A stretch of DNA of 64,000 nt. Source: Paracoccus sp. JM45 (GTDB taxonomy: Bacteria; Pseudomonadota; Alphaproteobacteria; Rhodobacterales; Rhodobacteraceae). The stretch lies in the NCBI RefSeq assembly GCF_003590715.1, contig NZ_QQVY01000007.1, forward strand, positions 1 through 64,000, given 5' to 3'. A program made the position numbers and the translations under genes. The first letter of the stretch is position 1, and the number at the start of each line of letters is the position of its first letter. Positions 34,837-43,129 of the stretch are shown piece after piece. A model generated the notes under the pieces. That model was not told the origin of the DNA and ran no database searches. It worked only from the letters and a program-made list of their open reading frames with translations.

Positions 34837-35487
34837 GGATTTGACCAACAGATGGTTTCAGAGCCATCGGCTTATCGTATTCTGAAAGTGGCGGATCTGA
34901 TCACGGCATCGGGCTATGCGGTGATCAGATCCGCCGACGCGTTCACGGTCAAGACCACGATCATCAACAAGACTTGTCCCAGCGACTTCACCTACTTCCA
35001 AGATCACTGGGTGGGGCTGGTATTATCTCAGCGCTATTCTGGGTGATTACAGCCGCCACATCATCGCTTGGAATCTTTGTACAAACATACGCGCTGAAGA
35101 TGTGACCGACATGATCGGGCTGGCCCGGACAGCATCGGGTTGCGATCAGGCTGTCGTGAGCCGCATCCCCTTAGCGATAACGACTCACATTATATCTTGG
35201 GCGATTTAGACGAATGGTTGGAAGGGTAAAACATAAAGCATGTCCGAGGCGCGCCGTTCCATCCACAAACCTAAAGGTAAAATCTAACCTTTGCACCAGA
35301 CCATGAAGAACTGGGTTTTGCTGGAGCAATTACTACCTGCCCGACGACCTTGAATGTCAGATTGGGGCCTTCGTCGATGACTATAACAACCAGCGCCACG
35401 ACGAGAGACTGAACAACGTTTACGTCGGGCGCGACAAAGCCATCTTCCTACATTCCTACATTCCTGCATATGACCGCGCAGCATGGT
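34837..35487 (+). pseudogene. IS3-family transposase (orfB) relic
   Basis: Forward-strand fragments in shifting frames are: VSEPSAYRILKVADLITASG, FTVKTTIINKTCPSDFTYFQ (first Asp of the DDE core), then DYSRHIIAWNLCTNIRAEDV, VTDMIGLARTASGCDQ, KHVRGAPFHPQT-like wording and finally YYLPDDLECQIGAFVDDYNN with QRHDERLNNVYVGRDK. The order is that of IS3-family OrfB. Numerous frameshifts and loss of the second Asp region make it dead. 34686-34836 shows nothing else recognisable. Confidence 0.78.
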
Positions 35488-35515
35488 AATGCGCCACGCG
35501 GTACGAATGTTATTA

Positions 35516-36232
35516 TCAGGTGACGGTCAGATGCAAATCGCCAACACCTTCGACATAACCGTGCATTCTATCGCCCCGTTCGACCGGTCCGACACCGGCT
35601 GGTGTCCCGGTCATAATGATGTCGCCTGGTTGCAATGTGAAAAGCGTCGAAAGTATCGAAATCATCTCGGCCGTTTTCCAGATCATCTGGTTCAGGTCAC
35701 CGGACTGGCGCAATTCGTCATTGATCTTAAGCCAAATAGCACCTTGATCGGGATGTCCGATTTTCGACGCGGGCACAATAGGGCCGGAGGGTCCTGACAT
35801 CTCGAATGATTTGCCGATTTCCCACGGACGCCCCATTTTCTTCATCTGACCTTGAAGATCACGACGGGTCATATCCAGTGATACCGCATAGCCGTAGACG
35901 TGGTTCAAAGCATCCTCGACGGAAATATCCTCTCCGCCGGACTTCAGGGCGACAAGAAGCTCGATCTCATGGTGAACGTCACTGCTGGCCTTGGGGTAGG
36001 GGAATTCTTTCGCGTCGGAAATCAGGTTATCGGGGTTTTTTTGGAAAAAGAATGGCGGCTCTTTATCGGGGTCGTGGCCCATTTCGACAGCATGGGCGGC
36101 ATAGTTGCGACCGACGCAATAGACGCGGTGCACGGGGAAAAGCTCGGACGTGCCGGCGATGGAAAGCGTTGCCTGCGTCGGTGGGGTGAAGACGTATGCG
36201 GCCATATCTGCGGCTTTCGGAACAGTGTTCAT
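35516..36232 (-). CDS. Fumarylacetoacetate hydrolase-family protein
   Basis: This 238-residue protein covers only the FAH catalytic domain: VHRVYCVGRNYAAHAVEMGH, metal ligands in HHEIELLVALK and GYAVSLDMTRRDLQ, RPWEIGKSF, and GTPAGVGPVERGD at the end. The start at 36232 (MNTVPK) follows AGGAG; an in-frame ATG at 36259 overlaps the previous gene. The family hydrolyses C-C bonds of acylpyruvates or decarboxylates/hydrates related keto acids. Last gene of the 40977-35516 operon, which has a second FAH member at its head. Substrate unknown. Confidence 0.88.
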   Translation of the reverse strand: MNTVPKAADMAAYVFTPPTQATLSIAGTSELFPVHRVYCVGRNYAAHAVEMGHDPDKEPPFFFQKNPDNLISDAKEFPYPKASSDVHHEIELLVALKSGGEDISVEDALNHVYGYAVSLDMTRRDLQGQMKKMGRPWEIGKSFEMSGPSGPIVPASKIGHPDQGAIWLKINDELRQSGDLNQMIWKTAEMISILSTLFTLQPGDIIMTGTPAGVGPVERGDRMHGYVEGVGDLHLTVT

Positions 36233-36255
36233 GTCATCTCCTGTAAAAATAGAGG

Positions 36256-37308
36256 TCAAATATCAAGTGCTGAGATCTGGTTTTCCTGCGCAATGGCAGC
36301 CAGATCACGCAAAAGCGCGGGATTGAGCATCAGGCCATTGGCACGACGTTGCAGTATGGCAGCGGATTTTCCGTCCCCCGGCAAACGAACGGGGTCGTAC
36401 CCGGGCAACTGTTGCGAAGCACGCAATTCCTCAAAGACACGTGCCGCGGTGTCGGTAAAGCTGTCGCCCATCCCGAATGCCGCGATGTCGATGGCCATAA
36501 CAAACTGACCGGTGTTTGTCTGGCTGTGCGTATCGGCGGTGAAATCAACCACATTCGACCCGAAGGCCGCACCGTTCAGCACGCCTGCCAGCAGCCCGAT
36601 GGCGACGGACAGGCCAAAGCCCTTGGCGCCACCGATGGGCAGAAGGAAACCGTCGCTGCGCTTTGCAGGATCGGTCAGCGGCTTGCCGTCACGCCCCACC
36701 ATCCATCCCTCGGGCATCATCTCTCCGCGTTGGGCCAGCAGCTTGATCTTGCCCATTGCGGCCACGGTACTGGCCATGTCCAGTAGAAAGGGATCATCGC
36801 CGCCACTGGGGGCTGATATGGCAATAGGATTGGTCCCCAGCAGGATGTCGGTCCCGCCATAGGGGGCCACATGGTTCGCGCTACCCACCGCTCCCGCCAC
36901 GCCGATCATTCCCGCCATCGCCTGCGGCCGGACGTAAAGTGCCAGCGGTCCTGCATGATTGCCACCTCTGATGCCAACCCAACCGATACCAGCGGATTTG
37001 GCCTTTTCCATCGCCAGTTCGCGTGCAGCATCCATGGCCAGATGGCCCAGCCCGTTGTCACCATCAATGACTGCCGTGGCGACCGTCTGATGCGCGATGC
37101 TGATATCAGGGCGGGGATTGCACCCGCCGCCCTTCAGTCGGGCCAGATACTGGCGCAGGCGGAAGACGCCGTGGGTGTCATATCCTGAGAGGTCGGCTTC
37201 GACCATCAGGCCCGCCACTTTTGCGGCATCCCTTTCCGGCACGTCGTGGGCGATGAAGGCATCGGCAACGAAGGCCTGCAAGGCTTCTGGCGCGATGGTG
37301 TCAGGCAT
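36256..37308 (-). CDS. Malate/L-lactate dehydrogenase family (Ldh_2) oxidoreductase
   Basis: This 350-residue NAD(P)-dependent enzyme of the YlbC/YiaK/DpkA type shows HDVPERDAAKVAGLMVEADL, SGYDTHGVFRLRQYLARLKG (usual DSHG box with Thr for Ser), IGWVGIRGGNHAGPLALYV, GTNPIAISAPSGGDDPFLLD and GAKGFGLSVAIGLLAGVL. The family reduces or oxidises 2-keto/2-hydroxy acids or cyclic imino acids. The start at 37308 overlaps the permease stop by 8 bp, indicating translational coupling. The pairing with FAH proteins suggests processing of a keto or hydroxy acid brought in by the adjacent importer. Confidence 0.87.
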   Translation of the reverse strand: MPDTIAPEALQAFVADAFIAHDVPERDAAKVAGLMVEADLSGYDTHGVFRLRQYLARLKGGGCNPRPDISIAHQTVATAVIDGDNGLGHLAMDAARELAMEKAKSAGIGWVGIRGGNHAGPLALYVRPQAMAGMIGVAGAVGSANHVAPYGGTDILLGTNPIAISAPSGGDDPFLLDMASTVAAMGKIKLLAQRGEMMPEGWMVGRDGKPLTDPAKRSDGFLLPIGGAKGFGLSVAIGLLAGVLNGAAFGSNVVDFTADTHSQTNTGQFVMAIDIAAFGMGDSFTDTAARVFEELRASQQLPGYDPVRLPGDGKSAAILQRRANGLMLNPALLRDLAAIAQENQISALDI

Positions 37309-38161
37309 TGTCGCCACCCACACGTTCGGTATGCCAGAACACAACGCGACGCTGGGTATAACTGACCAACGCGTAAAGCGACAAACCAAGCAGGCTGAGG
37401 TAGAGGATCAGTGAAAATACCCGTGGCGTGTTCAACTGTGATGCCGCCACCCGGATCAATTCGCCAAAGCCTGCGCCACCCCCCAGAAATTCACCGGTGA
37501 TCGCGCCGGCCATCACCCCGACCGCGCCGATTTTCAGACCGGTGAAGATTTGCGGCAACCCCTTGGGCAGCTTCATGCTGAACAGGGTTTGCAAGCGGGT
37601 CGCGCCCATCGTCTTGAACAGCATCCGCGAATTTTCATCTGCTGCATGCAAGCCTGCCGCCGTTCCGACCACAATGGGGAATGTGGCGATAAAGGCGGCC
37701 AGCGCCACCTTGGATTCGATGCCAAAGCCCAGCCACGCCACGAAAAGCGGGGCGAAGGCAACCTTCGGCATGGTATCGATCGCAACCAGATAGGGCATGA
37801 TTGCCCTTTCGCCAAAGGCGGTTTCGCCCACCAATACGCCCAAGGACAGGCCGATAAAGATGGCAAGGGCAAAACCGAAGATCACCTCTTTGACGGTGAT
37901 CCACAGGGCGCCCAGCATATAGCCCCCGCTGATCAGGTTTTTGCCGACAAAGATCAGGTCTGACAAGGTTTCGGCAGGCGACGGCAGGATGATCGGTGAC
38001 ACCAGCCCAAGGCTGGTAGACAATTGCCATGAGGCGACGAAGACCGCGAAGACAAACAGCATCGAAATGCCGCGCGGAACACTGTCGATAAACGAGACTT
38101 TCTCGGTCCAGATGGTTTCGGGTTCGGTACTTGGGGCGCTTTGTGCGGTGGCGTCGGTCAC
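37301..38161 (-). CDS. ABC transporter permease, NitT/TauT (SsuC) family
   Basis: This 286-residue inner-membrane protein has six predicted membrane segments. The family coupling loop is FKTMGATRLQTLFSMKLPKG, followed by LPQIFTGLKIGAVGVMAGAI. Other landmarks are SFIDSVPRGISMLFVFAVFV at the first span and VAIDTMPKVAFAPLFVAWLG. Length is slightly above the usual 250-270 because of a cytoplasmic N-terminus of about 30 residues. It works with the ATPase (38158) and binding protein (38967). The 4-bp overlap with the ATPase gene indicates coupling. Confidence 0.9.
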   Translation of the reverse strand: MTDATAQSAPSTEPETIWTEKVSFIDSVPRGISMLFVFAVFVASWQLSTSLGLVSPIILPSPAETLSDLIFVGKNLISGGYMLGALWITVKEVIFGFALAIFIGLSLGVLVGETAFGERAIMPYLVAIDTMPKVAFAPLFVAWLGFGIESKVALAAFIATFPIVVGTAAGLHAADENSRMLFKTMGATRLQTLFSMKLPKGLPQIFTGLKIGAVGVMAGAITGEFLGGGAGFGELIRVAASQLNTPRVFSLILYLSLLGLSLYALVSYTQRRVVFWHTERVGGDNA

Positions 38162-38967
38162 AGGTCTGCTCCCTTATCCAGAAGGCCGCGGATGTAATCC
38201 ACCTGCGCACCGAATTGCGGGGTGGTCATCATATCCAGCGTGCGCGGACGCGGCAGGTCGATGGTCACAATCTCGGCCAGCCGACCGGGACGGGGGGCCA
38301 TGACATAGACATGGTCTGACAGGATCACGGCCTCTTGGATAGAATGGGTGACCAGAAAGGCCGTGGCATTCTGCGTGCTGCAGATGCGTTGCAACTCCAT
38401 GTTCATCATGTCGCGGGACAGTTCATCCAGCGCCGAAAACGGTTCGTCCAGCAACAGCACAGCAGGTTCCGTGATCAGCATCCGGCAGATAGAGGCCCGC
38501 TGCGCCATGCCGCCCGACAATTCGTTGGGATAGACATCCTCGAACCCTTTCAGGCCGACAATTTCCAACAACTCGCGGGCTTTGAACTTGGCCTTCTGGC
38601 CGGCGGCGCGGCCATCGCGGATCTTGATTGGCAGGACGATGTTCTCGATCGTGGTGTGCCACGGGAACAGGGTTGCCTGCTGGAACATCATCCCGATGTC
38701 GCGGCGGGTGCCTGTGACAGGTTTATGCTGCAGGACGACCCGTCCCGTCGATGGCGGGATCAATCCCGCCATGATTTTCAACAATGTCGACTTTCCGCAA
38801 CCACTTGATCCGATGACGGAAGAAAAGCTGCCCTTGCGAAGGGTAAAGCTGACATCCTGCAGCGCAATAACCCGATTGCGCGCATAGGTTTTTCCGACAT
38901 GGCTTAATTCGTAGACGGGCGGGGCCGTGACGATATCGCCTGCGGGGGTTTCCGGTGACATGATCAT
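38158..38967 (-). CDS. ABC transporter ATP-binding protein, NitT/TauT (SsuB) family
   Basis: This 269-residue ATPase has Walker A GSSGCGKST (near residues 52-60), Q-loop MMFQQATLFPWHTTIENIVL (the PW after the Q-loop is typical of the SsuB/TauB group), signature LSGGMAQRASICRML, Walker B VLLLDEPFSALDE and the switch His in FLVTHSIQEAVIL. The start is 38967 or the ATG two codons later. It energises import of the substrate bound by the 38967 protein. Confidence 0.92.
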   Translation of the reverse strand: MIMSPETPAGDIVTAPPVYELSHVGKTYARNRVIALQDVSFTLRKGSFSSVIGSSGCGKSTLLKIMAGLIPPSTGRVVLQHKPVTGTRRDIGMMFQQATLFPWHTTIENIVLPIKIRDGRAAGQKAKFKARELLEIVGLKGFEDVYPNELSGGMAQRASICRMLITEPAVLLLDEPFSALDELSRDMMNMELQRICSTQNATAFLVTHSIQEAVILSDHVYVMAPRPGRLAEIVTIDLPRPRTLDMMTTPQFGAQVDYIRGLLDKGADL

Positions 38968-39992
38968 CAGTTCAGCGCCTCGTTCGCTTTGCTGACGAAG
39001 TCATTGGTATAGGCAGCGGCCAGATCGTCCAGCGGGGCTGCAATTTCGCCGCCCGCCAGCATGCTGTCCTGCCATTCAACCCAAACCTCCGGCGGCAGAT
39101 AGCCAAGGCCCTGTTCCATATCAACGGGAATGGACTTGGCGCGCACCGCCTCGAACATTGAGGATTGGAATTCCTTATCCTCACCCTCTTGCGGGTTTCC
39201 GGCAGCCAGATGTGTCAGCATAGCCTCGCGGTTGGCGTCATCCAGCGCAAAGGCGTGACCGCGCGCAAAGGCACGGGTGAATTTTTCGACCAGTTCGGGG
39301 TCTTCACGGATGGTGTCGCCCATAGTGGCGATGCCGTTTCCGAAAAAGCGGGCGAATTCGGGCGGAGTGATGTCGCGCACCTTCATACCGCGGTTGTTCA
39401 GAATGGCCGCATCGGCTGTGGATGAGGAATAGGCCGCAATCGCGTCGCTGTGGAAGGCGACGGTGGCGGGGCCGCCATCGCCGACGGTCAGGAATTCGAA
39501 GTCAGTGCCTTCGGTCATGCCCGCACCCGACATGACGTTGCGGGCAAAGCCGACTTCGGCCCCGTCGGCGGTGCCAATCCCCACAACCTTGCCGCGCAGA
39601 TCCTCGGGTGACTGGATGTCGGAATCTTCTGCCACCACCACGCCGAAGTTGCTGCGCGGGGCGGCATTATAGATGAACACCGCATCGACGCCACGCGACC
39701 GTGCCGCAATGACGGGGCCGGGGCCGGGGCGTCCGAATTGCGCCTGTCCTGCCGACAGGGCCTGCAAAACTGCGCCGGATCCATTGATCGCCTCGACTCT
39801 GACGTCCAGTCCTTCTTCGGCAAAGTAACCTTCGCCGATGGCGGCAAAGACCGGAAAGGAATTGATTGCCGACGGACTGGGCTGCACGAAAGTAATCGTG
39901 CGCATATCCTGTGCCGTTGACTGCGTGGCAATAAATCCCGCGAACGGAAGCGCCAGTACAATACTGGCTGTAAACTGTCTTCTGGTCGTCAT
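38967..39992 (-). CDS. ABC transporter substrate-binding protein, NMT1/SsuA-like
   Basis: This 341-residue periplasmic protein has an N-terminal signal of possible twin-arginine type (TTRRQFTASIVLALPFAG). The domain is of the NMT1/THI5-SsuA type: ITFVQPSPSAINSFPVFAAI, GEGYFAEEGLDVRVEAINGS, AGQAQFGRPGPGPVIAARSR, and GKVVGIGTADGAEVGFARNV. Relatives bind sulfonates, pyrimidines, nitrate or aromatic acids, so the ligand cannot be read off. The start at 39992 follows GGAGGAGAAC. It is separated from the upstream FAH gene by 61 bp and overlaps the ATPase gene. Confidence 0.88.
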   Translation of the reverse strand: MTTRRQFTASIVLALPFAGFIATQSTAQDMRTITFVQPSPSAINSFPVFAAIGEGYFAEEGLDVRVEAINGSGAVLQALSAGQAQFGRPGPGPVIAARSRGVDAVFIYNAAPRSNFGVVVAEDSDIQSPEDLRGKVVGIGTADGAEVGFARNVMSGAGMTEGTDFEFLTVGDGGPATVAFHSDAIAAYSSSTADAAILNNRGMKVRDITPPEFARFFGNGIATMGDTIREDPELVEKFTRAFARGHAFALDDANREAMLTHLAAGNPQEGEDKEFQSSMFEAVRAKSIPVDMEQGLGYLPPEVWVEWQDSMLAGGEIAAPLDDLAAAYTNDFVSKANEALN

Positions 39993-40053
39993 GTTGTTCT
40001 CCTCCAAACGTTGCGTTTTTTGGTTCAGGTCGGCGTCCGACCTGCACGGGAAG

Positions 40054-40977
40054 TTATGCGTTGCGAACGGTGTTGCGCAGTTGGCCGATGCTTGCGATAT
40101 CGCAAACGACCGTATCACCAGCTTGCAAGAAGCGCGGCGGCTCCATCGCATAGCCGACGCCTGACGGCGTGCCGGTGGCGATAATGTCCCCCGGCTCTAG
40201 CGTCAGGCCTTCGGACAGCGACGCGATCAGGGTCGGGATGTCGAAAATCATGTCCGAGGTATGGCCGTTCTGGCGCTGTTCGCCATTGACCGACAGGCCA
40301 ATGGTCAGGTCATGGGGGTCGCTGATGGCATCGGCGGTAACGATCCAAGGCCCGATCGGGCATGATCCATCCATCGATTTGCCCTTGAAATACTGCCCGC
40401 CATGACGACGCTGTACGTCACGCGCCGTAATATCGTTCAGGATCGTATACCCGAAAATATGGTCATAGGCGCGGTCTTTAGAAATATTGCGCCCCGGTTT
40501 GCCGATAATGATCGCCAGCTCGACCTCGTAATCAATGGCAGTCGAAACTGACGGAAAGATCAGCACATCGCCATCAGGTGCGACGACCGTCGTGCTGGGT
40601 TTTGTAAAATAGACCGGATATTCGGACACACCGACATTGGATTTTTGTGCCTTGTCACCTTCAGCGATATGTTCGGCATAGTTGCGGCCGACGCAAAAGA
40701 TGTTTTTTCGCGGCGACGGCAATGGTGCCATCAACGTTGACCTTGCGGGCAGACAGGCGGCGTCATATTCGCCCGCATTGGCCGCACGTACCAATCCGCG
40801 CAGCGCCCCCAGTGCATCCTTGCCGCCTGCAATCAGTGCCTGAAGCGATCCATCCTGTAATGCCGCGACCGGTGTCGCAAGGCTGGCCGAGGCCGCAGCA
40901 ATATCCAGCATAGTCCCGTCATCCAGCACAGCCACAGATGTGGCCTTGCCATCAACGGCAATCGTCGCAAGTTGCAT
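40054..40977 (-). CDS. Fumarylacetoacetate hydrolase-family protein
   Basis: This 307-residue protein has an N-terminal DUF2437-like domain (residues 1-75) before the FAH catalytic domain. The latter shows NIFCVGRNYAEHIAEGDKAQ, metal ligands in IDYEVELAIIIGK and GYTILNDITARDVQ, KSMDGSCPIGPWIV, and GDIIATGTPSGVGYAMEPPR. It is longer than the second family member at 35516. The start at 40977 follows GGGAGGGG. First gene of the operon transcribed away from the GntR regulator at 41145. Relatives include 2-hydroxyhepta-diene-dioate isomerases, acylpyruvases and oxaloacetate decarboxylases; exact reaction unknown. Confidence 0.88.
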   Translation of the reverse strand: MQLATIAVDGKATSVAVLDDGTMLDIAAASASLATPVAALQDGSLQALIAGGKDALGALRGLVRAANAGEYDAACLPARSTLMAPLPSPRKNIFCVGRNYAEHIAEGDKAQKSNVGVSEYPVYFTKPSTTVVAPDGDVLIFPSVSTAIDYEVELAIIIGKPGRNISKDRAYDHIFGYTILNDITARDVQRRHGGQYFKGKSMDGSCPIGPWIVTADAISDPHDLTIGLSVNGEQRQNGHTSDMIFDIPTLIASLSEGLTLEPGDIIATGTPSGVGYAMEPPRFLQAGDTVVCDIASIGQLRNTVRNA

Positions 40978-41024
40978 GCGGTCCCCTCCCAAGGATATGT
41001 CATAAAAGCAAGTTCACCGTCCTT

Positions 41025-41058
41025 GTTCCTGATACCTGATGAATGCGGTATCGGGACC
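41025..41058. promoter_or_regulatory. Candidate GntR operator in divergent promoter
   Basis: GTTCCTGATACC (41025-41036) and GGTATCGGGACC (41047-41058) match as inverted repeat at 10 of 12 positions over a 10-nt spacer, between the FAH operon and the GntR gene. A second small inverted repeat CCAAT/ATTGG (41125-41140) lies right before the gntR start and could mediate autoregulation. Confidence 0.5.
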
Positions 41059-41144
41059 AAGCCTCCTGACGGCAAAGATTCCTTGCTTTTCATTCAATGC
41101 CCACATAGCAGGTTTGGCAATCAACCAATATCAGGATTGGGTGA

Positions 41145-41822
41145 ATGACAGATATTTCCAAGTCAGCGTTGGTCCAGCGTGTGCAGGATATGATCGGGGC
41201 TGAGGGCTATACCCATAACGACCGCTTGCCGCCCGAACGCCGCTTGTGCGAGATGTTGGGCGTGAACCGCAACCAGCTGCGTAGTGCCTTGGCCGAACTG
41301 GAAGCGCAGGGCCGTATCTGGCGCCATATCGGGCGGGGTACGTTTGTCGGCGCGCGTCCGGTTCTGAATCTGCAGGATGTCAGCTATTTGTGTGATCAGG
41401 TAAAACCTGCACAAGTTGTGACTGTCCGCCAGACGATCGAACCCGAACTGGCCCGACTTGCCGCAATCAATGGCCACCCGTCGGATCATGAACGTATGCA
41501 GCATTGCGCTGACCGTTGTCGTCAAGCGGCAGACTGGCGCGGCTACGAGGCATGGGACAACAATCTGCACCACGCCATCGCACGGGCGTCGGGGAACAAG
41601 CTGTTCATCTATTATTTTGACACGTTAAATGTCGTACGCCGTTCAATTGTCTGGGGGCAGTCCCGCAATACAACCAAGCCGGTTGAAACCTATTCCAGTT
41701 TCTCGCAGCATGATCGAATTGTTGCAGCAATCGTCGATCGTGATGGCGACAGAGCTGCACGGTATATGCGGGAACATCTTGAATCGGTTTACACACGCAT
41801 TCTGCCCGAGACGGCGGGATAG
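41145..41822 (+). CDS. GntR-family regulator, FadR/FCD type
   Basis: This 225-residue protein has the winged helix at residues 1-75 (GYTHNDRLPPERRLCEMLGV, NRNQLRSALAELEAQGRIW, RHIGRGTFVG). The FCD ligand domain follows, with LHHAIARASGNKLFIYYF and SQHDRIVAAIVDRDGDRAAR. It is divergent from the FAH/importer/Ldh_2 operon and very likely controls it in response to the substrate or an intermediate. The gene is followed within 39 bp by an IS element. Confidence 0.88.
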   Translation: MTDISKSALVQRVQDMIGAEGYTHNDRLPPERRLCEMLGVNRNQLRSALAELEAQGRIWRHIGRGTFVGARPVLNLQDVSYLCDQVKPAQVVTVRQTIEPELARLAAINGHPSDHERMQHCADRCRQAADWRGYEAWDNNLHHAIARASGNKLFIYYFDTLNVVRRSIVWGQSRNTTKPVETYSSFSQHDRIVAAIVDRDGDRAARYMREHLESVYTRILPETAG

Positions 41823-41860
41823 AGGATGTGCACTATGGCAGTTTCTGGCACACAATACTA

Positions 41861-42706
41861 GGCTCTGGACCTATAAAACACTTGCATTTCCAGAAACTGG
41901 CTGGTTCATTTGTGGCGCTAAAGGGGTGCCGTAATGACCGGTGTATTTCTGCTTTCCGAAGCGCAGATGGCGCGGATATCGCCCTTCTTTCCACTCCCGC
42001 ACGGGGTGCCACGCGCTGATGACCGTCAGGTGATCAGCGGCATCATCTTTGTGATCCGGAACGGTCTGCGCTGGCGCGACGTGCCCGCAAGCTATGGCGC
42101 TCACAAGACAATTTATAACCGCTTTATTCGTTGGAGCGAGATGGGAGTGTTTGGCCGCATTCTGGTGGAGCTTGCAAACGGCGGCGGAGAGACAGATGAG
42201 ATCATGATTGATGCCACCCACTTGAAGGCCCACAGAACAGCAGCCAGCCTGCTTAAAAATGGGCTTTTCCCAGGTTTATCGGACGCACCAAAGGCGGCCT
42301 GAACTCGAAACTGTACGCGGTCTGCGACAGTCAAGGCAGACCCCGCGCCCTGTTTCTGACCGCAGGCCAGGTGAGCGATCATACAGGTGCTGCGGCCTTG
42401 TTATCCTCTCTGCCTTCGGCGAAGTCGCTTCTCGCTGACAAAGGCTATGATGCTGACTGGTTCCGCGCGGCTCTTGCCGATCGTCAGATCGAGGCCTGTA
42501 TCCCCTCAAAATCCAACAGAAAAATTCAAATTACCCATAACAAAGGGCTCTACAAAAAAGCGCCACAAGATCGAGAACATGTTTGGCAAACTCAAGGATT
42601 GGCGGCGTATCCATACCCGCTATGACCGCTGCGCCCATACCTTCATGTCTGCGATCGAAATCGCTGCAATCGTCATATTCTGTATGTGGTTAATAGGTCC
42701 AGACCC
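41861..42706 (+). mobile_element. IS5-family (IS427-like) element, different from copies 1-3
   Basis: This 846-bp element has the left end GGCTCTGGACCTATAA (41861). The right end reads, in reverse, GGGTCTGGACCTATTA (ending 42706), with three mismatches in 16. It is flanked CTA/TAG, so it used the same kind of target as the other IS family. It lies between the gntR gene and minE. Confidence 0.88.
41934..42706 (+). pseudogene. IS5-family transposase with an extra frameshift
   Basis: Frame 1 (41934-42302) has the N-terminal domain and first Asp (LSEAQMARISPFFPLPHGVP, NGLRWRDVPASYG, IMIDATHLKAHRTA). The next frame carries GRTKGGLNSKLYAVCDSQGR and SLLADKGYDADWFRAAL (second Asp), which a normal -1 shift would join. 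A second shift near 42552-42560 (one extra base after an A6 run) then separates the Glu block KIENMFGKLKDWRRIHTRYD into a third frame. That frame has no stop before the element end. The product is probably inactive unless the extra base is a sequencing artefact. Confidence 0.8.
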
Positions 42707-42708
42707 TA

Positions 42709-42834
42709 GGGAATATGATGCAGCTTACCCAAACCGTATCAGGGCATTGTATGTTCTTTATTATCTGCCTTCTACGGTGTGTATAAGTATCCTGCACGTG
42801 GCATTTCGGATTTAGGGGACAGCTGCATATTCCC
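42709..42834. repeat. 126-bp segment bounded by inverted repeats (MITE-like)
   Basis: GGGAATATGATGCAGCT at 42709-42725 and AGCTGCATATTCCC at 42821-42834 are inverted repeats differing only by a 3-nt insertion in the left arm. They enclose about 95 bp without a gene, between the IS right end (2-bp gap) and minE. It may be a small non-autonomous element or the two ends of a deleted IS. A very long hairpin is the alternative reading. Confidence 0.4.
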
Positions 42835-42853
42835 GCAGATAAATGCGCGCGGT

Positions 42854-43129
42854 CTATTTGTCTTTATGCGCTCCGGTTAGCGGCAACTCGATATTGATTT
42901 CAAGACTAGACATCTCGTCGCCACGTTCCATTCTGACCTCGACATCCTTATCGCCGATCGACACGTGTTTTCGGATCGCTGCAACGATATCGCGTTGCAG
43001 CATCGGCAGGTAATCAGTTTCGGAAGCGCCGCCGCCGCTGCGTTCGTGCGCCAGCAGGATCTGCAGGCGGTTCTTGGCGGTTTGTGCGCTTTTGGGTTGC
43101 TTTTTGCGGGCGAAATTAAACAGGCTCAT
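42854..43129 (-). CDS. minE: Cell division topological specificity factor MinE
   Basis: This 91-residue protein is full length for MinE. The N-terminal membrane/MinD-binding part is SLFNFARKKQPKSAQTAKNR, then LQILLAHERSGGGASETDYL (contact helix) and PMLQRDIVAAIRKHVSIGDK. It removes MinD from the membrane at mid-cell, giving pole-to-pole oscillation so that division occurs centrally. The start overlaps the minD stop by 4 bp. Last gene of minCDE. Confidence 0.95.
   Translation of the reverse strand: MSLFNFARKKQPKSAQTAKNRLQILLAHERSGGGASETDYLPMLQRDIVAAIRKHVSIGDKDVEVRMERGDEMSSLEINIELPLTGAHKDK

Noticed and set aside
34852..35046. 64-codon forward open frame after IS copy 3
   Set aside because: It is a fragment of an IS3-family transposase with several frameshifts, not a gene.
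35440..35475. Short tandem repeat (CATTCCTA/CATTCCTG)
   Set aside because: Only two to three units inside a decayed transposase; no sign of a functional repeat or array.
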